A stretch of 64,000 bases of DNA from Thereva unica (lineage: Eukaryota > Arthropoda > Insecta > Diptera > Therevidae). The translations under genes were made by a program, and so were the position numbers. The stretch spans positions 23,516,396-23,580,395 of the forward strand of contig OX465286.1 in NCBI GenBank assembly GCA_949987705.1. Direction: 5' to 3'. How positions within the stretch are numbered: the stretch's first letter is position 1; each line of letters begins with the position of its first letter. The notes beneath the pieces were generated by a model, which worked only from the letters and a program-made list of their open reading frames with translations, was not told the DNA's origin and made no database searches. Of this stretch, positions 33,131 through 43,344 are shown piece after piece.

Positions 33131-34687
33131 GGGCCATTCTTTGTGAAACCGCCCACACGCTCTGACCACTTGTGGTTCTAAGATACAAATGTGCAGATGG
33201 GCTCAAAATTTTCGTTGAAGTGTCTACTTTTTGATTTTGAGTGGCAAGAGTTTTGATTTTTACAAAATTGGGGTGATTCGCCCACTTCTTTGGCCAAGGA
33301 TTTTGAGAAAAAAAATTAAAACTTGAATAAAATTCGTGTTTTTGGTTTTTTTGAAACGGGTACAGTGGCATCTAGTTCGTTGTACAAAAACTGAAATATT
33401 TTGTCTTATGTAAAATTTTCAAAAACCTAAACCTTCCTTTGCCAAAGTGTGTCGAAAAAATTATCAATAATTGAATTTAAGCAAGTTTTTACCGGAAAAC
33501 AAAGCATCCTAAGAAAAAATTTTATAGAACAAGAAATGTTTAGAATTCGTCAAAGAATATGTGTGATTTTTTCAGAATTATTGGACCCATTAAAAAATGA
33601 ATTTTTTTTTTGTCAATTTTCGAAAAATTAAAAAAAAAATTCTGAAAAAAGTTACAAATATTCTTTGGCAAATTCTAAGTAATTTGGGTTGCTCGACATT
33701 TTTTATTCACACTTATTCAATCATGAAATCAAATATTTTTTTACACCACAATAGTTTTAATCACAATTATAACGGATATCATATACGAATAAACCACTAA
33801 TAACGAAAAATTTCACCGAATATGATTTTAATTTCTTTCAAGAATTTTTTTGGTTTTTCAACCTTATGGAAACGTGGATACCATGCCGTACCAAAGCACT
33901 GATTTTCATTAAAAATATTTGTATGAATACTTGAATATATTGTTGTCATTTGAAACAACTAAAATTGAAAAATGGAATATTTATAAAAAGGGGAGAAAAA
34001 TGGGGTTTCAACTTTGATGCCTACCATACCCAAGAATCGAAAATTTGGCCGTTTTTTTAAATCATAGTTTTCTATATATGTTATATTATTTTTTACTCGA
34101 AAAGGACTAACTTTAGAAAGCCAGTTTGTGTAACACGAAGTACTTAGAGTTTGCCAAAGAATATTTGGGATTTTTTTCAGAATTTTTTTTTTATTTTAAT
34201 TTTTCGAAACAAAAAAAATTTTTTTAATGGCTCCAATAATTCTGAAAAAAATTACACATATTCTTTGATGAAATCTAAACATATCTTGTTCTATAAATTT
34301 TTTTCTTAGAATGCTTAGTTTTCCGGTAAAAAATTGCTAAAATTCAATTATTGATAATTTTTTCCACCCACTTTGGCAAAGGAAGGTTAAGGTTTTTGAA
34401 AATTTTACATAAGACAAAATAATTCAGTTTTTGTAATAGGAAATAGATGCCACTATACCCGTTCAAAAAAAAAACCAAAAACACGAATTTTATTCGTTTT
34501 AAATTTTTTTCTCAAAATCCTTGGCCAAAGAAGTGGGCGGATCGCCCCAATTTTGTAAAAATCAAAACTCTTGCCACTCAAAATCAAAAAGTAGACACTT
34601 CAACGAAAATTTTGAGCCCATCTGCACATTTGTATCTTAGAACCACAAGTGGTCAGAGCGTGTGGGCGGTTTCACGAAGAATTGCCC
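33131..34687. mobile_element. Foldback element, ends GGGCCATTCTT / AAGAATTGCCC
   Basis: Ends are GGGCCATTCTTTGTGAAACC and the complement of GGGCAATTCTTCGTGAAACC, so the inverted repeat is imperfect. Arms of about 650 bp (33131-33800 and 34050-34687), both containing AAACCGCCCACACGCTCTGA and CTTTGGCCAAGGATTTTGAG, meet around 33900. It starts only 10 bp after the previous foldback and ends against repeat X copy 3. No target duplication could be settled, and no gene is present. Confidence 0.75.
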
Positions 34688-34846
34688 GTATCAAAAATGA
34701 TATATTCAAATATTTTTTCCTATGTAACTAAAAGTTCTTCAAAAAAAATATTTTTAATATTTTCGTAGCCTTAAGGCATATAAAAGTAATATGATTGCAT
34801 TAGAAATTAAAAATAAAAATTTTATTTTTTACATTAGTATTAGGTA
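34688..34846 (+). repeat. Dispersed repeat X, copy 3 (partial)
   Basis: Begins GTATCAAAAATGATATATTC, contains CCTTAAGGCATATAAAAG and ends CATTAGTATTAGG, then stops matching. Confidence 0.75.
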
Positions 34847-34976
34847 GAGATGCCGCGAATAGTTGTTATAGCGAATAGTCGAATACCGAGTATTCGCCAT
34901 CCCCTATGGCGAATAGTCGAATAACTCGCCATTATTATTCGACATTAAAAGAGGAACATGAGAAATAATTTAATTA
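34847..34976. repeat. Short palindrome-rich segment (GCGAATAGTCGAATA)
   Basis: Contains two copies of GCGAATAGTCGAATA and the complement-like TATTCGCC/GGCGAATA around 34865-34945. Possibly one end of a MITE; no complete inverted repeat or duplication was found. Confidence 0.4.
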
Positions 34977-35099
34977 TCTTACTAATATTATAAACGTGAA
35001 TGTTTGTATGTATGTTTGTTACTCTTTCACGCAAAAACTACTGAATGGATTTTAATGAAACTTTACAATAATATAGCTCATATATCAGAATAACATATA

Positions 35100-35935
35100 G
35101 GCTATAATTTATAAAAAAATTCAAAATGGCCGACGAATTTGCCAATTGTGTTCCGATTCCAATGAAAATCGAAATCTGGGGGATTTTAAGGTTGCAAATA
35201 ACGAATTTATGATCAAAACTTATAAATTCAAAATGGCCGTGCCAATATGGCCGACGAATTTGCCAATTGTGTTCCGATTCCAATGAAAATCGAAATCTGG
35301 GGGATTTTAAGGTTGCAAATAACGAATTTATGATCAAAACTTATAAATTCAAAATGGCCGTGCCAATATGGCCGACGAATTTGCCAATTGTGTTCCGATT
35401 CCAATGAAAATCGAAATCTGGGGGATTTTAAGGTTGCAAATAACGAATTTATGATCAAAACTTATAAATTCAAAATGGCCGTGACAATATGGCCTACGAA
35501 TTTGCCAATTGTGTTCCGATTCCAATGAGAACCGAAATCTGGGGGATTTTAAGGTTGCAAATAACGAATTTATGATCAAAACTTATAAATTCAAAATGGC
35601 GGACGAATTTTTCCAATTGTATTCCGATTCCAATGAAAGTGAATATCTAGGGGTTTTTAAGGTTGCAAATAACGAATTTATGATCAAAACTTATAAATTC
35701 AAAATGGCGGACGAATTTTTCCAATTGTATTCCGATTCCAATGAAAGTGAATATCTAGGGGTTTTTAAGGTTGCAAATAACGAATTTATGATCAAAACTT
35801 ATAAATTCAAAATGGCCGCGCCAATATGGCCGACGAATTTTTCCAATTGTATTCCGATTGCAATGAAAATCGGTATCTGGGGGCTTTTAGGGCAAACAAC
35901 GAATTTATGATCAAAGCTTATAAATTCAAAATTGC
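35100..35935. repeat. Tandem array of ~121-bp units in the Helitron
   Basis: About seven units, each with TTCAAAATGGCCGACGAATT, TGTTCCGATTCCAATGAAA, GGTTGCAAATAACGAATT and ATGATCAAAACTTATAAA. Three consecutive units near 35108-35470 are almost identical. Long open frames on both strands come from the array itself. Related to the arrays in the 12.4-kb foldback. Confidence 0.9.
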
Positions 35936-36029
35936 GGGTCCAATATGACGCACGAATTTTCCCAAGCCACATTCTGAAATGTAGTAAATTTCTAAAATTC
36001 CCTCTAACCAGTATAGAAACAGTAAAAAC

Positions 36030-36166
36030 GGTAGAAAGAGTCGAAGTTTGCAAATTTGTGCGCCCCTACATTGTCATCACGAGGTTAAACGATGTCATCT
36101 ATCGCTTCCAAAAAGTTCGATCGGAAAAAACGGGACCTGGAGGAAGCTGTGTTCGGGACGAATACT
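36030..36166 (+). pseudogene. Gypsy-type integrase C-terminal fragment
   Basis: In the frame ending at the stop 36166-36168, VRPYIVITRLNDVIYRFQK (36055-36110) resembles the C-terminal integrase block of Ty3/gypsy elements (GPY/F-like, RLNDVxYRIQ). Neither the catalytic core nor LTR sequence is near. It seems to be a captured fragment inside the Helitron. Short, so the assignment is tentative. Confidence 0.5.
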
Positions 36167-36517
36167 GAGTAAGAAGGGAGCAGTGTAACGGCTAACCGAA
36201 AAGAGAAAGTTAAAATTCCAATTCACCGAGAAGTTATATGTTTAGATGCATCTACTTGAATACATAACGCTGTTCTAATTGAATCACCGATAAGATTGGG
36301 AAGAGGCAATTTTTTCCAGATTTATTGTTTTTTCATTATACTTTTTTTCCTACCGCGTACAACGCACACATAATTTTTTTCCGATAGGTGGTGCTCAACC
36401 TCGAATTTTAATAAATTTGAAGCATATTTTTTATAGGTAACTCTAAATTCTTTTATGCACCCATAACCATGCTTCATTATAACCATTTCAATTGCAACGC
36501 ACGCGGGTTTTTGCTAG

Positions 36518-36966
36518 TTTAATTATAATAATATCCCGCTTGAAGTAGTCTTGAACTTACCAATCATTTATTTGTTACTGTCATCTCTAAAAAAGAGAAC
36601 AATGAAGTTAAAGAAATCAGTTTCATATTTATTTTTATATGCTGGCAATTCTTTTCTTGTACCTGTTTTATGGGGAATACCCCTTTTGGCGTTTAGGAGA
36701 TTTCGACTTCGCTTGTGTTTCGGTTGTGCGGCACGCAATTATTTATTATTTGTGTTGTGGTGAGCTTTTTTGACGTGACGTCGGTCAACGTTTTAATTTT
36801 CGTAAGGATAATAAGTGCTTAAGTAAAGTAAGATAATCTTAATTAAAAATTTCAAGTGCATTAAGGACTAAAGTAAATTAAAGTAGGTATAACTTAAAAA
36901 GAAAAACAATCATGCCAAATCCCGGGAAAAAATCTCATGTTTGGCGTTATTTTGAGGAAGAAGAAA
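36518..36966. other. Unassigned AT-rich DNA
   Basis: No recognisable gene, terminal repeat or RNA. A 70-codon open frame at 36551-36763 (hydrophobic, no family) is not supported as a gene. Confidence 0.5.
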
Positions 36967-37355
36967 AAAAAATTTTTAAAAACCGACTTCAGAAAAAAAC
37001 CATTCCCGCGATGCACAAAAAAGGATGAAATAATTGTTTGTAATTCGTAACAACATCAATCCAATCAGAATGGATCTAGAAAGAAAAATCACTTTTGAAG
37101 ACGGTGCTAACACATGTGGGTGATATATTAAGGGCATAAGCCTAACAAAGAAATGAATACAATTACCGAAGCAAGGGTTAGTGCAATCAAAGTCAACTAC
37201 TACCTGGCACCGTCTTCAAAAGTGATTCTTCTTTCTAGATCCATTCTGATTGGATTGATGTTGTTAAGAATTACAAACAATTATTTCATCGTTTTTTGTG
37301 CATCGCGGGAATGGTTTTTTCTGAAGTCGGTTTTTAAAATTTTTTTTTATTTCGT
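36967..37355. repeat. Foldback sequence, ~130-bp arms
   Basis: TTTTTAAAAACCGACTTCAG (36975 on) and CTGAAGTCGGTTTTTAAAA (37320 on) start inverted arms that share CCATTCCCGCGATGCACAAA and GATCTAGAAAGAA..CACTTTTGAAGACGGTGC; the loop is about 100 bp (37106-37207). MITE-like; no target duplication assigned. Confidence 0.8.
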
Positions 37356-38640
37356 GCTTTTTAGTCCATTCATTTTTTAATATTGCCTGTCATTGCAGGG
37401 AGCCTACGTTTTTACGCTCCTCAAAAGCGTTCTAGGAGCATTATAAAAAACCTTTTTAAAAAAGAAAAAAAAATTGTTTGCTTTTTTAGCCAAGCCCGAG
37501 AGTTGGTTCCCCAAAGCAGTCCCCCAACTGAATTCTAACCACTTCCAAAAGCTGCTTGTCCTTCGCATCGAAAGAGAACTGGGCTATTGGTTATGCTAAT
37601 GTCACATTTTATGGTCACGAGGATAATTTCCGGTTTTTTTGTTGTATAAAATTTATGAAAACTCCAGTAAAGGGAGAGTGCTCCAAATAAACTCTCCTGT
37701 GCATCGCTCCCAATTTTCCCCACTCGTTGGTTAAAGTACTTACCCTGTATAGTATTAATTCCGTGACAATAAAACAATTTGTTCGCTGCCAATGAAAGGT
37801 TCAAGGCTTGCAAATTTTAATACTATTTTATGCCTAACTTCTTTTCAGAAAGGCGGTAAAGTAGCTTTTTAATTCAAAGAATAATACTCGTACAGCTTAC
37901 TGTACTATACTCGTCATACACTTTCATTTGATACCCATACCAAGGGCGTTGTTAAGAAAAAGGTAAGCCACCATTTTGTGTTGGCCGCATTTTGGGTTTT
38001 GGAAGACGCCACATAGCGAAGTGTATTCTACTTGTCACACCTTTTCATTTGCAAAATTTGATTGCAGATTGTATTGTCATGCGAACTATACGTATGTGCA
38101 AAATTTGCAGTTGATCGGTTGTATGGAACTGGGTCAAAATCTAGTTGCAAGATTTGTTTACACTACACACACATACAGATCAAGATAATATAAGGCATAT
38201 AAAAACTTAAGTTGCCATTGATATCGGGGAAATTAAATGTAAACAATAAAATTCTTTGATTCTTCATCCACGTCATGGTATATTTCTTTATTCGATATTG
38301 TTCAGATCACGCATTTATTTGTTCAGATCATGCATTTATTTTTAAGTCCATCAAAACCTAAATTTTCCAAAAATATTCAAATTCATTTTTTCTCACAAAA
38401 CAATTCAATTTCATTACAGTAAAAATTTATTTTCTTGTTGACGTAGCATTTTTACCACAATACTCTTATCAGTCAGACAGATCATATTACATTAGAACGT
38501 AAGAATTTAATTGTTGAATATGCATTTAAGTTTTCTTTAAAGAAAAATATTTTTTGTTGTAAATATTAAAATAAGACAAAAAATATGTTAAAATATGTTA
38601 TATTTTAAATTAATAAAGACCAGTTGACTTTCAACCAGAA
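37356..38640. other. Unassigned DNA
   Basis: No supported gene. Open frames at 37535-37813 and 37976-38188 have no recognised family. The right part could include the LTR of the Bel/Pao element, but no paired LTR lies in the window to prove it. Confidence 0.45.
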
Positions 38641-38842
38641 TCAAGCGTTTTTGGTGTATCACCTAAGACATTTTTTTCCCTTCTCGTGCACTAGTAGTGA
38701 ACTAGGGCACTATTCTACAGCGCATAGGTTTTGTACCTAGGCGAACTTCCCAAACAAAAGCGCACAGGTTTGTACCTAGGCGCATTTCCACCACCAATCA
38801 AGCGGGGCGAAAAAAGCTTCCCCTGATCATCGCTTTGAAGTC

Positions 38843-39012
38843 ATGGAACCACTGGCAGAATCACAAGGCAAGGTTGGGGGAAAGATCGAGCAGCTTATAT
38901 CCAACTACAGGAAGACTCCAACCGAGCGCAGAACTCTGAAATACTGCCAAGATAAACTGCAATGTTTGCAGGCTGCTTGGGAGACATTTCAGCAAACAGA
39001 TAGCGCGATCTG
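38843..39012 (+). pseudogene. Bel/Pao gag N-terminus
   Basis: First 56 codons of gag from ATG 38843, an amphipathic segment (EQLISNYRKTPTERR, LQCLQAAWETFQQTDSAIW) of the kind that opens Bel/Pao polyproteins, ending where the Harbinger begins. The downstream continuation is at 43345. Together they show that the Harbinger jumped into coding sequence. Confidence 0.75.
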
Positions 39013-39301
39013 GGGGTCTAAAAAGGCCACTTCGGGTGTTTCATAATATGATCTTATTATGTTTCATTTCATAAATCATAAAAAGGCCACAAAATATGAT
39101 TCATTTATGATTCATATTAAATCTGTCGATTTCCTATAGGAAACCGTAAAATGGCATATTTGTCAAATTAGGTGAAATTTTAGAAGTTACTCCGAGAGCA
39201 ACATATTAAGTTTATATTCGTGTGTATTTAGTGTTCAAATTGTGCTAATTGAATTTAAAAAATTATTTAAGAACTTTTGTTAGTGATTACGTGCATAAGT
39301 A

Positions 39302-41351
39302 ATGACAGACTTGGGTTTATACGGGAATTTTTTGGAACATGCTCGACTGGAGAAAGCTCTTTGCTATAGACGAAGCACAGCGAAAGTGAGAAGTCTAGAA
39401 GTAAGCTTCGAAATGCCGGACCGCGATTTCATTGCCCTATATAGGTTAAATAAAAGTTTGACTCTTGAACTAGTACAAGAGTTAGAACCTTATTTACCTA
39501 GGAAGGGTGGACTAACGACAGTTTGTAAAGTAAGTAAATAATATTTCAAGGGCAATTAATACCCAGGTATTATGTATACAATGTTTTTATTGTTCGTAAA
39601 CCTACAAGAGGTAGGTAAACCTACATACCTACTAAATTTTTGTTATTTTAAGGTCCTAAGTGCACTATCGTTTTACGCGTCGGGATCCTATCAACGCTAT
39701 GTAGGAGCAAATGCACAACACATGATGCACCAAGTCAGTGTATCTAACTGCTTAAGAGCAATGACATTGGCCCTGAATAGTGACCATTTTCGAAGAAAAT
39801 ATATTCACTTCCCATAAACGAGAGAAGAGCGAAATGTGATTAAGCACGGGTACATAAGTATTTGGTTGGTACAATATCAAAGTATATGAAAATTGATGTA
39901 GGAATTTCCAGTGCTCCCATTTCACATTTTTATTTGTATCATTTTAGATTTTATGAAAAATTTGGAATGCCAGGCGTGATTGGCTGTATTGATGGGACCC
40001 ATATAGCCATAGTGAGACCACCGGAATTTGACGAGAGGTACTTCAATCGCAAGCGTCCTCTACCTCTCCTTAAATGCTCAAATAGTAAGTTATTTTATAA
40101 AGATGACTTTGAATATTAAGTTTTTATTAATGAACATGTTTGTTGCGCTTTTAGATCTGCGATTCTGATTTAAATATTCTGAGCATAGATGCGAGTCACG
40201 GCGGTGCAAGTCATGACTCATACATATGGAACAGCCACCCTATTAAAGACCACCTTGAGCACTTATGTGATACTGAAACTGAACATGTATGGTTATTAGG
40301 TAAATGTACTTTTAATATTTTGATAAAGAAGAATATTGATTATTTTTGTAATTTTGGGTTATATTTCAGGTGATCAAGGGTATCCATTGCGTGGCACTCT
40401 GTTGACCCCAATAGTGGATACTGAGCCTAATAGTCCCGAGCGTTATTACACTGATTTGCATTGCAGAGTAAGAAATAGCGTTGAGCGTACTATTGGAGTA
40501 CTAAAATCAAGATGGCGATGCCTTTTAGTGGACAGAAAATTACACTACGACCCCATTTTAGTTTCTTCACCATGTGTTTTTATAAAAAACAATGATTTTA
40601 AGGTTTATTGTTTAACACTTTATTAACACTAAGTATGTTATAAACAGGTCTTAGCACTACTTAATTTTATATGTATATATTTATATATTTATCTATGGCT
40701 TTTTATATTAATTTTGTTTTTGGTCGCGCGACGAGGCTTTCGGGTTTCACGATGGAGGAACCTTTAGACAGTAATGCGAAAACGGAGATGCCGGAAATTG
40801 GCATGGACGGGGGAAAACGGCAAGATCACTGAACTTTGCGTTCGGTGATCGATTGAGTGTTCCGACTGATCGTTTTGATCGTGTCGGAAGTTGTTGTGTG
40901 ACATTGCGTAAAGTTTGGTAATTAAACTTTACGCGGTCACTACACCATCATGGCCGGTTACATCTCCAACGCTTGTGTAGTCTTACACAATATAGCCAAT
41001 AAAGCTAGAGTGTCTGTCCCGGAATTGACAGAGGAAGAGCAAAGAAATGAAAGAGCTATGCAGGTAGACTATCTGGCATTTATCTGTTCTAAATTAAATT
41101 AAATAAATAAAAATAAAAATAGTCCCTATTTTTATACAATATTTTATAACTGATTTATTTATTTTTACAAACCTTTCTAAAAAAAATTAAAGACCTTTCC
41201 TAAATCTGTTAAATTACTTAATATATAATTATGTTTCAGGACATGCAGATTATTTACGAGGAAGCAAGTGGGAATCCATTAATCACGGCGCAAACAGTCA
41301 GAACTACTCTAGTACAAATACTGTGGTTACAAAGAAGACATATCCTATAAC
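39302..41351 (+). pseudogene. HARBI1-like transposase, multi-exon, decayed
   Basis: DDE transposase of the Harbinger superfamily. Probable exons: 39302-39530 (GT donor GTAAGTA), 39654-39846, 39948-40084, 40155-40303, 40371-41060 and 41240-41351. Motifs: FEMPDRDFIALYRLNKSL near 39408, GSYQRYVGA near 39687, VIGCIDGTHIAI near 39975 (first Asp), ILSIDASHGGASHDSYIW near 40180 (second Asp) and RNSVERTIGVLKSRW near 40475 (Glu). Lesions: TAA at 39815-39817, a frameshift near 40060, and a 370-bp insertion at 40573-40942 after which the frame is shifted. ACVVLHNIANKAR near 40980 is the normal C-terminal block. The copy is inactive. Confidence 0.85.
40573..40942. mobile_element. 370-bp insertion in the transposase
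   Basis: Flanked by 5-bp direct repeats CACCA (40568-40572 and 40943-40947); starts TGTGTTTTTA and ends GGTCACTA. It includes a short inverted repeat (GCGTAAAGTTT / AAACTTTACGC near 40910-40935). Could be a small solo LTR with different boundaries or another short element. It is more GC-rich than its surroundings. Confidence 0.6.
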
Positions 41352-41605
41352 TACTAAAAATACGCAGTAGCCTGACAGACAAAGCAATAAATGCTTTATG
41401 ACGACCCTTGGTTCGAATTCTCAAAACTCGGGAAATAAAATATAAAAAAATAATAAATATAAAATAAAAATATGTTGAATACAGCAAAAAAATGAAAATG
41501 TTTTATTTACTTTATTACAACCAAAAATTAAACACCCAATTACATAGAATTATATTTATTTTTTTATTGTATATATTTACATATCTAAATTAACAGGAAC
41601 ACACA

Positions 41606-42891
41606 CTATTTATCTTCATCGTCTCGGTGACCCTGGAAATAAAATGACGTGAGGATTGAGTGTATTGGTTGATAATGATTTGAATGATAGATTATCTGAC
41701 AAGCAGGGTGGATTGCAACCCTGGATAATATGGAAACATAACTCACGGCCTGCATATTTTCCACATATTTCTCCATGGCAGTAGCAATCCGTCCCAAATT
41801 CTCCCCGATTAGTTGCATGGACCGAGCTGTTGCAGCATCTGAAGCTGCTCGTTGCCTCTCTATCTCGGAGAGAATTCTTCGTGCCTCATCAATTGGAGCC
41901 ATGGGTCGCGCTAGAACGTCAAAAGGAATAATTGGAGAGATATTGAGGGAAGCCTATTACATTACTTAATAACTTTTTCAAAAATATATAACTTATAACC
42001 TACTGCGATTTCGTGCTCGCCGCATTCGTGTTGGTAGTGATGGAACACTGGGCTGCGAAGATGGAATAGGTGAAGCTACTCTGGACTGCGAGGGTTGAAT
42101 AGGTGGAGCTGTTCTGTGCTGGGAGTCACAATTCTCAGCCTGCAAACCAGATGCTAGGGGTTCCACGTGTAGGATGAGCACTTCCCTTCAAATTAAAATA
42201 GAAACTGTAATACAAAGAGAACCATGCTTGATAGTAATTTTAAAGAAAAATTAAATAAAACATACTGTCTTTCTGTCCCAAGTTCAATATTAAGTGCCTC
42301 CTCGGATAGTTCATGGGCATCACATCGTGGCTCACTTGGACCCTGAAACACATCACAGAGGAGTAGAAACAAATATAATTGTAGCCAATCATACTTATTA
42401 CCGCATCAGGAAAGGGGTTAATCCTAACACTGGGCAAGCCTTGACCGAATCCTGGCCCCATGATTGAGAGTAGTCTCCTCTCAATTTCTGTTAAGGATTC
42501 AGCCGTTGCTGCCCCTCCACCTGTGGCAGTTCCTTCCCGGTTAAGGCCAGACACCAGTTTTTTCAACTTCGATTTGAAGTTATTGAAGTACTGCAAATCA
42601 ATATCAAATAAATACTAATCGAACTTATTCAAAGAACATTAGATACATTCTTACTTTTTAAATCAATATTTTGTAAATACTTACAGTTGCCCATTCCTTC
42701 GATGTCTTGCTGGTGCCTGAACCCTCAGCATTTAGCTGGTTTGCTAGGCGATTCCACAGACGGTTAGCTTGCTCCCTTCGCCTGCTGCTATTGTGATACC
42801 CTCGTACTAACGAGGAATTCTCTTTCAGGAAGTCTAACATAATTTCCCATTTTCCTCCAGACACTCTTGTGGATCTCCTTTCCATTTCTGC
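41606..42891 (-). CDS. Harbinger Myb/SANT-type partner gene, multi-exon
   Basis: In Harbinger elements a second Myb-like protein binds transposon ends and helps bring the transposase into the nucleus. On - the exons are about 42891-42684 (MERRSTRVSGGKWEIMLDFL; trihelix/Myb-like DNA-binding domain, ends EWAT at GTAAGT), 42593-42402 (YFNNFKSKLKKLV, SLTEIERRLLS), 42343-42266, 42190-41997 (Pro/Ser-rich), 41951-41750 (IDEARRILSEIERQRAASDA, a coiled coil) and 41632-41606 (stop). All junctions are GT...AG, for example donors GTATGT and GTGAGT and acceptors TTTCAG and TTGAAG. No stop or frameshift was found in the exons I read, so it may still encode protein. Exon edges are by eye. Confidence 0.7.
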
Positions 42892-43344
42892 AATATAATA
42901 CATGGGTTATAGGAAACAACGATATAGAAGATATAGAAATAATAATAGAAAATAGAAATAAATAATACTCACTTGTTGCGGACTTTTCGTGTTTCTTCCA
43001 ATTTCGAACACATACTGCCACTTTTTTTCCCGAAAAATCACGTTTTTTTAAAGCACTTAAAATTCCTATATTCCACTTGAATTGTAATTACAAAGGTTAC
43101 TTTGCTTGTTGACATTAGTAATGTTGGTTTGATAGACCCAAATATTATAGCCACGTCACTAAATTTTTTGTCTGGCAATGTCTTTGCCAAATATGATTCT
43201 CTAGATGATATGAATCGTTTATGAATCATTTATAAAAACGGCCATTTTACGATTTTTAGCAGAACTGCTAAAGATCTGCTAGAATTCACCAAATGAATCA
43301 TATTATAGACGTTTCACCCAATGTGGCCTTTTTAGACCCCCAGG

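Larger units (their letters stand above)
34977..36517 (+). mobile_element. Non-autonomous Helitron
   Basis: The 5' end is TCTTACTAATATTATAAACG (34977 on) and the 3' end is GCACGCGGGTTTTTGCTAG (to 36517), inserted between A (34976) and T (36518). TC start, CTAG end and AT target are Helitron hallmarks, and the subterminal CTCTTTCACGCAAAAACTAC followed by TGGATTTTAATGAAA is common in insect Helitrons. The short hairpin before CTAG is weak. It encodes no Rep/helicase. It carries a tandem array and a fragment resembling gypsy integrase. Confidence 0.83.
39013..43340. mobile_element. Harbinger transposon with two genes
   Basis: Inverted ends GGGGTCTAAAAAGGCCAC (39013 on) and GTGGCCTTTTTAGACCCC (to 43340). 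The two genes diverge from the classic pair: a HARBI1-like transposase on + and a Myb/SANT-type gene on -. The target duplication is unclear because flanks are CTGG and CCAG, which extend the inverted repeat. The transposase is decayed; the partner gene is better kept. Confidence 0.88.

Noticed and set aside
35038..35910. Several 76-133-codon frames on both strands
   Set aside because: Caused by the ~121-bp tandem array in the Helitron.
36551..36763. 70-codon hydrophobic open frame
   Set aside because: No family, no context, ordinary length for chance in AT-rich DNA.
41360..41420. Possible tRNA-derived SINE with GGTTCGAATTC
   Set aside because: No convincing A box, tail or duplication.
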